Assembly: GCF_001904745.1 (NCBI RefSeq)
Contig: NZ_MRCD01000070.1
Coordinates: 1 to 46,526, forward strand
Direction of reading: 5' to 3'
Length of the DNA stretch: 46,526 nucleotides
Origin: Calothrix sp. HK-06
Lineage (GTDB): Bacteria; Cyanobacteriota; Cyanobacteriia; Cyanobacteriales; Nostocaceae
The position numbers and the translations under genes were made by a program. Below are positions 26,800-35,100 of this stretch, one piece after another (the first letter of the stretch is position 1; each line of letters opens with the position of its first letter). The notes beneath the pieces were generated by a model, which was not told where the DNA came from, ran no database searches, and saw only the letters and a program-made list of their open reading frames with translations.

Positions 26800-27603
26800 A
26801 TGCATAGTTTTATCCCTCCTAAGCGTTTTTTTCCATATTTAACCTGGACAGATATCGAGTTAATGCCCGATAAAGAAAATGTGGTAATCATTCAACCTGT
26901 GGGAGCTATTGAACAACATGGTCCACATCTACCATTAATTGTGGATGCTGCAATTGGCATGGGAGTATTAGGAAAAGCGCTCGAAAAACTAGACTCTAGT
27001 GTTCCTGCTTATGCAATGCCATCCCTCTACTACGGTAAATCGAATGAGCATTGGCATTTTCCTGGAACTATTACTTTGAGTACAGAAACACTCTCCGCAA
27101 CACTAATGGAAGTTGGAGATAGCTTATATCGCGCAGGATTTAGAAAGTTAGTACTAATGAATTCGCATGGTGGACAACCACAAGTGATGCAAATGGTAGC
27201 GCGAGATTTACACGTAAAATATAGTGATTTTATAGTATTCCCATTATTTACATGGCGTGTGCCACATATTTCTAAAGAACTAGTAACACCCAAAGAAGCG
27301 CAGCTAGGAATGCACGCAGGGGATTTAGAGACGAGTATAATTTTAGCACTTTTACCCGAACAAGTAAAAATGGAGCGTGCAGTTACCGAATATCCACCCG
27401 AACAACCAGAAGGGAGCTTACTTTCACCAGAAGGTAAACTACCTTTTGCATGGACAACGCGCGACCTAAGTAAAAGTGGTGTAATAGGAGACGCAACAAC
27501 AGCAACTAAAGAAAAAGGAATAAAAATTCTCGAATCTGTATCTGATGGTTGGGTAACAGCACTCAAAGACATTTATACTTTTCGTCAACCTGGCAACGGA
27601 TAA
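26800..27603 (+). CDS. Creatininase family amidohydrolase
   Basis: A 267-residue metal-dependent amidohydrolase of the creatininase superfamily. The metal ligands are visible: GAIEQHGPHLPL (Glu38, His40), the conserved Asp49, NSHGGQ near 120-125 and the final HAGDLETS Glu. The GKSNEHWHFPGTITLS segment is also characteristic. The substrate is not known; members act on creatinine, formamides or cofactor precursors (mycofactocin MftE, riboflavin FAPy). The last three residues (GNG before TAA) are encoded by a dispersed repeat that also ends the facing gene. It is convergent with the dienelactone hydrolase. Confidence 0.87.
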   Translation: MHSFIPPKRFFPYLTWTDIELMPDKENVVIIQPVGAIEQHGPHLPLIVDAAIGMGVLGKALEKLDSSVPAYAMPSLYYGKSNEHWHFPGTITLSTETLSATLMEVGDSLYRAGFRKLVLMNSHGGQPQVMQMVARDLHVKYSDFIVFPLFTWRVPHISKELVTPKEAQLGMHAGDLETSIILALLPEQVKMERAVTEYPPEQPEGSLLSPEGKLPFAWTTRDLSKSGVIGDATTATKEKGIKILESVSDGWVTALKDIYTFRQPGNG

Positions 27604-27660
27604 AACGGATGAGTTATTGAAAATTACCTATCCGTTACATCCGCTCATCATCCGTTGCCA
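27591..27660. repeat. TGGCAACGGAT inverted repeat, copy 2
   Basis: TGGCAACGGATAAAACGGAT and onward on the left pairs with ATCCGTTACATCCG...ATCCGTTGCCA on the right. The element fills the gap between two convergent genes. Its left arm supplies the stop codon and last residues of the creatininase-type protein (PGNG) and its right arm those of the dienelactone hydrolase (IFGNG). It probably works as a two-way 3' hairpin. Confidence 0.75.
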
Positions 27661-28391
27661 AATATCCGCTTTAAAAATGTGGTAACTTCAAACCAAGCCA
27701 GTGTTGATTGCTCTGAGTCATACCGATACCCATCATCGCGCATAAAAGTATGTTCAGCCTCATACAACAAAACTTTATGTTGTATATCAGCATTTGAAAG
27801 TGACTTTAAAATTATTTGACGGTCATTTTCAGGAATATGTGGGTCTTGGGTTCCAAAAACTACTAACATCTCACCTTTAATTTCATTACACCGCTCAATA
27901 CTATCTGCTACAGTCGCACCCAACTTTCCACTCGGAATGCCCGTAGGATAACAACATACAGTCGCTTTAACTTCACTTTGAAAAGCGGCTCTAAAAGCAA
28001 GGTGTCCTCCTATACAAAAACCAAAGGCGCCTATTTTCTCAGAATTTACAGAAGCATCACTTTTAATAAATTCCAAAACAGCCTTACAGTCAGCATCATA
28101 TTCAGAAATAGTAGTACGACGTGCATCATCATTTCCTCGCATTCTCCCAATATCATCGGGTTCAATAACTTGACCAACAGGTTCAACACGATGGAAAATT
28201 TCCGGCGCCGCTACAACATACCCAAACCCTGCTAAATAATTGACAGCACGTAACATGGCGCCGCCCAATTGATAAATATCACTATAAAAAATAATACCTG
28301 GGTAACGACCTGGTGGTTTCGGAGTAGCCACATAAACACGCATCAAACTATCGTCAACTCGTAACTCAACATTGCGCTTAGTTATTTGCAT
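27648..28391 (-). CDS. Dienelactone hydrolase family protein
   Basis: An alpha/beta hydrolase of the dienelactone hydrolase family. The catalytic triad is complete: nucleophile Cys126 in GAFGFCIGGH, Asp183 in FGTQDPHIP and His214 in YEAEHTFMRD. I start it at ATG 28391 (MQITKRNVELRV, 247 residues) because GGAGAAG lies seven bases upstream. The longer frame to 28430 runs through a palindromic repeat. It is cytosolic, with no signal peptide. The substrate is unknown; many members cleave small lactones or esters. The stop codon lies in the repeat shared with the facing gene. Confidence 0.92.
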   Translation of the reverse strand: MQITKRNVELRVDDSLMRVYVATPKPPGRYPGIIFYSDIYQLGGAMLRAVNYLAGFGYVVAAPEIFHRVEPVGQVIEPDDIGRMRGNDDARRTTISEYDADCKAVLEFIKSDASVNSEKIGAFGFCIGGHLAFRAAFQSEVKATVCCYPTGIPSGKLGATVADSIERCNEIKGEMLVVFGTQDPHIPENDRQIILKSLSNADIQHKVLLYEAEHTFMRDDGYRYDSEQSTLAWFEVTTFLKRIFGNG

Positions 28392-28407
28392 TATTCTTCT
28401 CCACGTA

Positions 28408-28427
28408 GGTTGGGTGCTAACCCAACC
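28408..28427. repeat. GGTTGGGT hairpin
   Basis: GGTTGGGT and ACCCAACC flank the loop GCTA, just upstream of the dienelactone hydrolase ribosome site. It belongs to the GTAGGTTGGGT repeat family and could form a strong hairpin in the leader or act as the transcript end of the coiled-coil gene, whose stop is at 28456. Confidence 0.55.
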
Positions 28428-28455
28428 CAATATTCAACCAATATTCAACTAAATT

Positions 28456-28746
28456 TTATCCCGCATTACCATTACCGTTTGTTCGGATTTGGCTTTCGAG
28501 ATATAACCATATGCGGTCTATGTTTTGTTGATTAGCCTTTAAAGCTTGCTGATGCAACCGCGCGATATCCAAAAGTTCTGCGACACTACGCTCAACCCTC
28601 GCTATAGTTTGAGAATTTGCGCGCGTTTCTCTGCGGTTAGCATTCTGGATAGTGCGTATTAAATCAATTTCGTCTCCTAATTGCTCTAACCGCTCATCCA
28701 TTTGTTCCAATCTGACGTTTATATTTTCTGGTTGCGCGTTTGTCAT
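28456..28746 (-). CDS. Coiled-coil hypothetical protein, 96 aa
   Basis: A small, strongly helical protein. Residues 10-80 show heptads (VRLEQMDERLEQLGDEIDLI and TIARVERSVAELLDIARLHQ) that predict a coiled coil, ending in a flexible NGNGNAG tail. Similar proteins are frequent in cyanobacteria and have no known role. GAGG lies 10-13 bases before the ATG. The leader carries a hairpin with the loop sequence CTTGGCTGGACACCTT (plus strand) that also occurs in front of the gene at 29668-29907. Confidence 0.72.
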   Translation of the reverse strand: MTNAQPENINVRLEQMDERLEQLGDEIDLIRTIQNANRRETRANSQTIARVERSVAELLDIARLHQQALKANQQNIDRIWLYLESQIRTNGNGNAG

Positions 28747-28763
28747 GATTTTATCCTCATTAT

Positions 28764-28821
28764 AACGTGAAAAGTTGTTAGTTTCCGCTACATTCCTTGG
28801 CTGGACACCTTAATGCTGGCG
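28764..28821 (-). promoter_or_regulatory. Conserved hairpin leader, copy 1
   Basis: In the 5' leader (minus strand) a stem GCC/CATT paired to AATG/GCG holds the loop AAGGTGTCCAGCCAAGG. TTTTCACGTT follows before the ribosome site. The loop and the CACGTT segment are shared with copy 2 at 29921-29986, while the stem sequence differs but still pairs. It lies 18-75 bases upstream of the coiled-coil gene start. Confidence 0.5.
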
Positions 28822-29027
28822 TTTACTAAAATTTATATTAAAGCGACATGATTCATTCGTAAAGCATATTTTAATTGAAATTGATTACGATATGATACTT
28901 ATTTTCCATATATGACTGCGCCTCATCACGTTTATTTTGAAAATAGATATTTTCTTGTATTTTTGATATTTTGAAGTCATTGGCTTTTTTTATGTTAGCA
29001 GCAAAGTAGTAATTTTGAATTATATTT

Positions 29028-29561
29028 ATGTATATTGAAGATATTCTTGAAAAGGCAACTGACCCTTGCACTCATCCAGATGAGCTTTATCAAATTTATG
29101 ATGAGCATAAAGTTCGCGGTTATAAACGTCAGATATTAGAAGCAATTGGCAGTAATCCTAATACTTCTACTGAATTACTAGAGTATTTATTTACCCAAGA
29201 GCCGAATATGGCTGATATTGTGTTTGATAACCCTGTTATGCCTTTGCTTATACTTGAAGACCCTTTACTTGTAACTAATTGGTTTATAAAATTTCATAGT
29301 TCAATTTTTAGGTATAATAAATTACTGTCTTTAGAGTTACAAAACATTGCGGTTAGAACAGAGCGTATAGAGATTTTTTTACATCTTCTTAAATCAAAGA
29401 CAACGGCGCCTTCTATTATCGAAGATATTGCGAAACGTATAAATATAGAAAAATATATCATTGGAAATTACGAAATTGCGAATTTGATTTTTAAACATGC
29501 GAATGCACCGGAAAGTATCAAAAATTTACAGTTGAAAAAACCGCCCTTGGCTACTGTGTAG
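29028..29561 (+). CDS. Hypothetical helical-repeat protein (LRV-like)
   Basis: A 177-residue soluble protein built of helix pairs. The phrases ATDPCTHPDELYQIYDEHK, AIGSNPNTSTELLEYLF and DNPVMPLLILEDPLLV are like the leucine-rich variant or HEAT-like repeats of cyanobacterial proteins, where each unit reads NPxxPxxxLxxL. The C-terminal half (RIEIFLHLLKSKTTAPSIIEDIA) continues with similar helices. Such scaffolds bind other proteins, but the partner is unknown. The ATG at 29028 is the only good start. The gene ends in front of a strong hairpin shared with the convergent small gene. Confidence 0.65.
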   Translation: MYIEDILEKATDPCTHPDELYQIYDEHKVRGYKRQILEAIGSNPNTSTELLEYLFTQEPNMADIVFDNPVMPLLILEDPLLVTNWFIKFHSSIFRYNKLLSLELQNIAVRTERIEIFLHLLKSKTTAPSIIEDIAKRINIEKYIIGNYEIANLIFKHANAPESIKNLQLKKPPLATV

Positions 29562-29597
29562 TAGTTAAGGGCGCATTTAGGTGATGGGAAACTTTAT

Positions 29598-29663
29598 AGA
29601 AACCGGGCTTCTCGCAGAGTATTTTGTATTCTTAATTGTAATTTTTCTAGAAGCCCGGTTTCT
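29598..29663. terminator. Bidirectional terminator-like hairpin
   Basis: Perfect 15-bp arms AGAAACCGGGCTTCT and AGAAGCCCGGTTTCT enclose 36 bases, placed between two convergent stop codons (29561 and 29668). The right arm is followed by few Ts on either strand. The same repeat type occurs at 2646. Confidence 0.7.
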
Positions 29664-29667
29664 TAGG

Positions 29668-29907
29668 TTAGGCGCCTGCTCCTAGATAGAAGCCCATTTT
29701 CTCTACATAAGCGCTAACTTTATTCGCTCCAAGTCGAACTGGACAAGCTAAAGGTGAGGCAACAGCGACTACTGCGTGTGTACTGGCGCCAGCAATTAAT
29801 TCCTCAGCATGACTTGAGTCGATAGCACGACGGACAATGTTGCTGTTGCAAATAGTTTGTTCGTCATACTGGTGTGTACAGTTGTAAATCAGTTCAAATT
29901 TGGTCAT
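29668..29907 (-). CDS. Hypothetical small protein, 79 aa
   Basis: I do not recognise this protein. The N-terminal half is polar (TKFELIYNCTHQYDEQTICN, RRAIDSSHAEELIAGAS) and the C-terminal half is small and hydrophobic, rich in Ala, Val and Gly (THAVVAVASPLACPV, ending GFYLGAGA). Three Cys residues are present (10, 20 and one in LACPV). The charge pattern with AEELIAGA in the middle looks somewhat like a leader-core precursor peptide, but no maturation or export gene is nearby. The leader carries the conserved hairpin described at 29921-29986. The ATG at 29907 follows without a clear Shine-Dalgarno. Confidence 0.6.
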   Translation of the reverse strand: MTKFELIYNCTHQYDEQTICNSNIVRRAIDSSHAEELIAGASTHAVVAVASPLACPVRLGANKVSAYVEKMGFYLGAGA

Positions 29908-29920
29908 TATAGATAGACAA

Positions 29921-29986
29921 CCTTTTCAAACGTGGAAAGGGTAGCCTCGCGACTGTATTGCTTGGCTGGACACCTTAATACAGTCG
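29921..29986 (-). promoter_or_regulatory. Conserved hairpin leader, copy 2
   Basis: On the minus strand CGACTGTATT and AATACAGTCG form a perfect 10-bp stem with the 17-base loop AAGGTGTCCAGCCAAGC, followed by CCTTTCCACGTTTGAAAAGG, itself a small hairpin. The loop and CACGTT are shared with copy 1 at 28764-28821, while the stem bases differ. It ends about 14 bases before the start codon of the 79-aa gene. Confidence 0.55.
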
Positions 29987-30138
29987 TCTGGCTACATCTT
30001 CTATAATAATCGAAAACGAGTCATTAATGAATTTTTAGTGAAATTTATTTGACTCAATATTGATGTAAAAAATATTACTGATTTGACTTTTCGCTTATGA
30101 GGTTGAATAGTAACAAAAGTACCTTAAAATTTACATCG

Positions 30139-30441
30139 ATGAATCAGCGACGGGAAGACCGTTTAGAACGGCTACAAATTCCTGCTTTGGGGGAATATTA
30201 CGATGATTTACTAGATATTGACGCTGAACTCAGTAACCGCACTAAGGTTCAGCAAGCACAAAGTCTAATATCTGAGAGACTTCAGGAGCGGTTACTTGGC
30301 ATTAAAGACAGAGTTCAATACCTCGCTGACAAGAGGGGTGTTACGTTTAATCAAATGTGGGGCGAAATTCTTGCAAAGCGAGGAAAAGTCACCGCTTTTA
30401 CCGAAGGCGCCATTCAGTATAAACCTGGAGAAGAAGGATAA
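30139..30441 (+). CDS. Small conserved protein, paralog A
   Basis: A 100-residue helical protein starting at ATG 30139 (MNQRREDRLERLQIPALGEY). An open frame extends to 30097, but the paralog begins with MNQRRE, which supports 30139. It shares with the gene at 31764 the core LLDIDAELSNRT.VQQAQSL, then RI/RVQYLADKRGV and GEILAKRGK.TAFT. I do not know the family. The pattern is soluble, highly charged and mostly helical. The two paralogs flank the DAHP synthase gene in the same orientation. A GGGGGG-type hairpin follows the stop by about 100 bases. Confidence 0.65.
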   Translation: MNQRREDRLERLQIPALGEYYDDLLDIDAELSNRTKVQQAQSLISERLQERLLGIKDRVQYLADKRGVTFNQMWGEILAKRGKVTAFTEGAIQYKPGEEG

Positions 30442-30543
30442 ATAGCCTTTTTTAAGCACATCCAAAGCAGTATTACATAATGTTACGAAAAATTAGATTT
30501 TCAATGAAATTGTAACATTCCCCTTAATATTGACTTGGATTTG

Positions 30544-30568
30544 ATCCCCCCAACGGGCTAGGGGGGAT
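30544..30568. terminator. ATCCCCCC/GGGGGGAT hairpin
   Basis: Eight-base arms ATCCCCCC and GGGGGGAT enclose AACGGGCTA between paralog A and the DAHP synthase gene. TTATGTTTT follows, which makes a weak T-rich tail. The same repeat type occurs around 35768-35850. Confidence 0.5.
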
Positions 30569-30637
30569 TATGTTTTGCTCGACAAATTAATCTATAATTG
30601 TAACGCCCCCAACATTGACGCACTACTATAAACGAGC

Positions 30638-31702
30638 ATGAAAGATATGTCAAACATGCATGACAATTTAATCAATAATATTAATATTGAAAGCTCTGAT
30701 GTATTATTAACGCCTGATGAGTTAAAAGCCAAAGTGCCTTTAACAGAATCAGCAGAACAAAATATTTTAAAATTTAGACAAGAAATCAAAAATATCTTAG
30801 ACTTTCAAGATAGAAGAAAATTTGTAGTAGTTGGTCCCTGTTCAATTCATGATACAAAAGCTGCTATTGAATATTCAGAGAAATTAAAGGCTTTGGCAGA
30901 GAAGGTGCAAGATAAGCTTTTACTGATTATGCGAGTCTACTTTGAAAAGCCTCGCACGACAGTTGGATGGAAAGGTTTAATTAATGACCCTGATATGGAT
31001 GATTCTTTCCATTTAGAAAAAGGGTTATTAATAGCACGTAGTTTACTAATTCAAATTGCCGAATTAGGATTGCCGTCGGGTACAGAAGCTCTTGACCCGA
31101 TTGTACCTCAGTATATCAGCGAACTTGTGGCATGGTCTGCAATTGGCGCCCGCACTACCGAGTCACAAACGCACCGAGAGTTAGCAAGTGGACTTTCGAT
31201 GCCAGTTGGTTTTAAAAATGGTACAGATGGGAATATTCAAGTAGCGTTAAATGCAATGCAAGCTGCTAAAAGTCCGCATAATTTCTTAGGAATAAATCAG
31301 CAAGGACAAGTCAGCGTATTTAAAACGAAAGGCAATACCCACGGACATATTATTCTACGAGGTGGCAACGGTCAACCTAACTACGATGCGGCAAATATTA
31401 CGCGTGTAGAAGCAAAGCTAAAAGAAGCTAAAGTCTCACCAGCTATTGTCATAGACTGTAGTCACGGGAATTCCAACAAAGATTATAAATTACAAGGTGC
31501 TGTCTTTGAAAATGTGATTCAACAAATTGTAGATGGGAATAACTCAATAGTGGGTATGATGCTAGAGTCACATTTATCTGAGGGTAATCAACCAATCCCT
31601 AGTAACCTAGAAGACTTGAAATATGGTGTTTCCGTGACAGACCAGTGTATAAATTGGCAGGAAACAGAAGAGATTATTTTAGGTGCCTACGAAAAGCTGT
31701 AG
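30638..31702 (+). CDS. aroF: 3-deoxy-7-phosphoheptulonate synthase (class I)
   Basis: DAHP synthase joins phosphoenolpyruvate and erythrose 4-phosphate, the first step of the shikimate pathway, in the cytosol. The 354 residues match the AroF/AroG/AroH type (E. coli enzymes have about 350). Family marks are FVVVGPCSIHD, MRVYFEKPRTTVGWKGLINDP, ELGLPSGTEALDPIVPQYI, WSAIGARTTESQTHRELASG, PVGFKNGTDGN, IVIDCSHGNSNKDY and MLESHLSEGNQP. The N-terminal extension used for feedback regulation is present, but the inhibiting amino acid cannot be read with confidence. It lies between two paralogous small genes. The symbol aroF versus aroG is not resolved. Confidence 0.94.
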   Translation: MKDMSNMHDNLINNINIESSDVLLTPDELKAKVPLTESAEQNILKFRQEIKNILDFQDRRKFVVVGPCSIHDTKAAIEYSEKLKALAEKVQDKLLLIMRVYFEKPRTTVGWKGLINDPDMDDSFHLEKGLLIARSLLIQIAELGLPSGTEALDPIVPQYISELVAWSAIGARTTESQTHRELASGLSMPVGFKNGTDGNIQVALNAMQAAKSPHNFLGINQQGQVSVFKTKGNTHGHIILRGGNGQPNYDAANITRVEAKLKEAKVSPAIVIDCSHGNSNKDYKLQGAVFENVIQQIVDGNNSIVGMMLESHLSEGNQPIPSNLEDLKYGVSVTDQCINWQETEEIILGAYEKL

Positions 31703-31737
31703 TACTGATTCCAATTTGTCACATGTTTGATTCAATA

Positions 31738-31762
31738 GTAAAGGTGTCTAATTTACCTTTAC
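31738..31762 (+). promoter_or_regulatory. Hairpin touching start of paralog B
   Basis: GTAAAGGT and ACCTTTAC (8 bp, loop of 9) end one base before the ATG at 31764. The only purine-rich ribosome site candidate (AAAGGTG) is in the left arm, so the fold would hide the start region and could limit translation. Confidence 0.4.
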
Positions 31763-31763
31763 A

Positions 31764-32036
31764 ATGAATCAACGCCGAGAAGAGCGCTTACAAATCCCAG
31801 CTTTGGGAGAATTTTTTGATGACCTGCTAGATATTGATGCGGAACTAAGCAACCGTACCAGAGTTCAGCAAGCACAAAGCTTACTATCCGAAAAACTCAA
31901 TGAACGAATACCAGATATTGAACAACGGATAAGATATCTTGCTGAAAAAAGAGGTATTACCTCTGACCAACTGCGGGGGGAAATTCTTGGGAAACGCGGC
32001 AAGACAACTGCCTTTACAGCGGGCGCCGAGGAGTAA
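31764..32036 (+). CDS. Small conserved protein, paralog B
   Basis: A 90-residue paralog of the protein at 30139. The two share MNQRRE.R, LQIPALGE, DDLLDIDAELSNRT.VQQAQSL and the C-terminal GEILGKRGKTTAFTAGAEE, with clear divergence between (IPDIEQRIRYLAEKRGITSDQL). This indicates an old duplication around the DAHP synthase gene. Function unknown. It ends five bases before a repeat that forms a hairpin with the 3' end of nifJ. Confidence 0.65.
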   Translation: MNQRREERLQIPALGEFFDDLLDIDAELSNRTRVQQAQSLLSEKLNERIPDIEQRIRYLAEKRGITSDQLRGEILGKRGKTTAFTAGAEE

Positions 32037-32039
32037 TAT

Positions 32040-32144
32040 GTAGGTTGGGTGTCAGCGAGTGCGTTTACGTAGTATGCTGTAGGCGCAACCCAACATTAGC
32101 TATATATATATGTTGGGTTCCGCGTTTCGCTCCACCCAACCTAC
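32040..32144. terminator. Nested hairpins between convergent genes
   Basis: Perfect 12-bp outer arms GTAGGTTGGGTG (32040-32051) and CACCCAACCTAC (32133-32144) enclose an inner pair AACCCAACAT/ATGTTGGGTT separated by an AT-rich loop. The right outer arm contains the nifJ stop codon (TAG, 32141-32143). The element lies between paralog B and nifJ. Confidence 0.65.
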
Positions 32145-35100
32145 AGTTGAGCTAAATATTCATACATTTTCCAACGCGCGTTAACTTCAGCTTGTGCTTC
32201 ATCAAGTAAGCGCTTGGCTAGTTCGGGTTTAGATTTAGTCAACATTTTAAAGCGGTTTTCTTGATACATTGATTGCTCTACAGGTTGTTTGGGTTTTTGC
32301 ATGTCTAACAATAAAGGTTTTTTACCTTGTTTAAGTAGGTCGGGGTTATAGCGATATAGTAACCAGCGTCCACTATCGACGAGGCTTTTTTGGTGGCTCA
32401 TTGCTGTTGTCATGTTGATACCGTGGGCAATACAGTGACTGTAAGCAATTATCAATGATGGTCCATCATATGCTTCTGCTTCAATAAAAGCTTTGAGTGT
32501 ATGCTCATCACGGGCGCCTATAGCAACGCTAGCGACATATATATTACCGTAGGTCATAGCAATTAAACCGAGGTCTTTTTTTGCCGCAGGTTTACCACTA
32601 GCTGCAAATTTGGCAACGGCACCTTTAGGTGTTGATTTGGATGATTGTCCACCTGTATTAGAATATACTTCTGTATCCATTACTAGGACATTTACATTGC
32701 GACCACTAGCGAGTATATGGTCGAGTCCACCAAAGTCTATATCATACGCCCATCCGTCACCACCTACTATCCAAACGCTTTTACGAACCAGATAATCAGC
32801 AAGGGATTTTAGATGGCTGGCATTTTCAAGCTTTTGCTTTAATACTTCTACTCGTTGACGTTGTTCGTATATATCAGCTTCGGTGTTTTGCGAAGCGTTT
32901 AATATTGATTTTACTAACTCTTTGTCTCCTGCTTCTCCCCATTTTTTTAATAACTCTGCTGCATATTGTGCGTGTTTATCTAAAGCAAGACGAAAACCAA
33001 AGCCAAATTCCGCGTTATCTTCAAATAAATTATTCGACCAAGCTGGTCCTCTACCTTCGGCATTTTTTGTCCAAGGAGTTGTTGGTAGGTTTCCTCCATA
33101 TATAGATGAGCATCCTGTGGCGTTGGCTATCATTGCTCTATCGCCAAATAGTTGTGTTAGTAGTTTTAAGTAGGGAGTTTCACCACATCCTCCACAGGCG
33201 CCAGAAAATTCAAACAATGGTTCTTGGAATTGTTGCTGACGAATTTGGTTTAATTTGAGTTTGGTACGGTCGGGTAGAGGTAAGTTTAAAAAGAAATCCC
33301 AGTTTTCAGATTCTTGTGTACGCAAAGGTAACTGTGGTTCCATGTTTATCGCTTTGCGTTCGGGTTGCTCTTTGTTCCTAGCTGGACATACTTCTACACA
33401 TATACCGCATCCTGTACAATCTGATGGCGCCACTTGAATAGTAAATTTATCGCCAGCAAAGTCTTTGTCTTTGGCATTAGTTGACTTAAAAGTTGTAGGT
33501 GCCTTAACTAACTCACTTGGGTCATAAGCTTTACTACGTATTGCCGCATGAGGACAAACTATAACGCATTTACTGCATTGGATGCACAAGTTTGTATCCC
33601 ATACAGGTATATTTTCTGCTACGTCGCGTTTTTCCCATTTAGCTGTACCCGTGGGGAAGGTGCCATCTGCGGGTAATGCACTCACAGGCAAATTATCGCC
33701 TTCCCAAATCATCATTTTACCAAGTACATCGCGAACAAACTCAGGCGCACTTACTAAAGTTTGGATTTGTGGTTTTTGATTTTTGATTAAATTGGGGATA
33801 TCTACTTTTTGGAGGTTATTTAGGGTGTTATCAACTGCCTCTAAATTTTTACGAACTACATCGGCGCCTTTTTTACCGTAAGTTTTTTCTATAGCTTGTT
33901 TAATTTTGGCGATAGCTTCGTCTTGGGGTAGCACACCTGCTAAAGCAAAGAAGCAAACCTGCATAATAGTGTTGATGCGTCCACCCATACCGCTATTACG
34001 AGCGACTTTATTCGCATCAATAACATATAGCTTGAGTTGCTTATCAATAATTTGCTGTTGAACTGATGTTGGGATGTGTTCCCATACAGAATTACTATCG
34101 TAAGGACTGTTAACTAAAAAAGTGGCGCCATTATTAGCGTCTTTGAGAATATTGACTCTTTCTAAAAATACCCATTGATGACACCCAATAAAATTAGCTT
34201 TGTCGATCAGATACGTTGAGTGAATAGGTGTACTACCAAACCGTAAGTGGGATACTGTCATTGAACCTGATTTTTTCGAGTCATAGACAAAGTAACCCTG
34301 AGCATAATTATCTGTTTCTTCGCCAATAATTTTGATAGAGTTTTTATTGGCGCCGACAGTACCATCTGAACCAAGTCCGTAGAACATTGCGCGGACTACT
34401 TTATCTGACTCGGTAGAAAAGTTAGTATTTAAAGGTAGCGAAGTATAACTAACATCATCGTTGATACCTACTGTAAAGTGATTTTTTGGTTTTTCGCTGG
34501 CTAAGTTATCGAAAACAGCTTGTACCATTGCGGGTGTGAACTCTTTTGAAGATAACCCATAACGACCACCAATTATTTTAGGATAATTAGAACCAGACCA
34601 AGCTTCGTGAATAGCGGTGACTACATCTAGATAAAGTGGTTCTCCAGCACTTCCAGGTTCTTTAGTACGGTCGAGAACAGCTATTGATTTTACGGTATTG
34701 GGTAATACGTCTACAAATTTTTGGACATCAAAGGGACGATATAACCGTACTTTCACAACACCGACTTTTTCACCGTGTGCGTTTAAGTAATCTACTGTTT
34801 CGTGTACTGTTTCACATCCCGACCCCATAATAACGATAACTAAAGTAGCATCACTGGCGCCGTAATATTCATATATCTTGTAATATCTACCTGTACGCTT
34901 TCCAAAATCATCCATTACTTGCTGAACAATATCTGGACAAGCTTGATAATGAAGATTGGCGCCTTCTCTAGATTGAAAATATACATCGGGGTTTTGGGCT
35001 GTACCACGTAACACAGGACGGTCAGGGGTTAAGGCACGCGCGCGGTATGCCAAAATTAAATCTTCATCTATTAGACTTTTTAAATCATCATCTTGTAATA

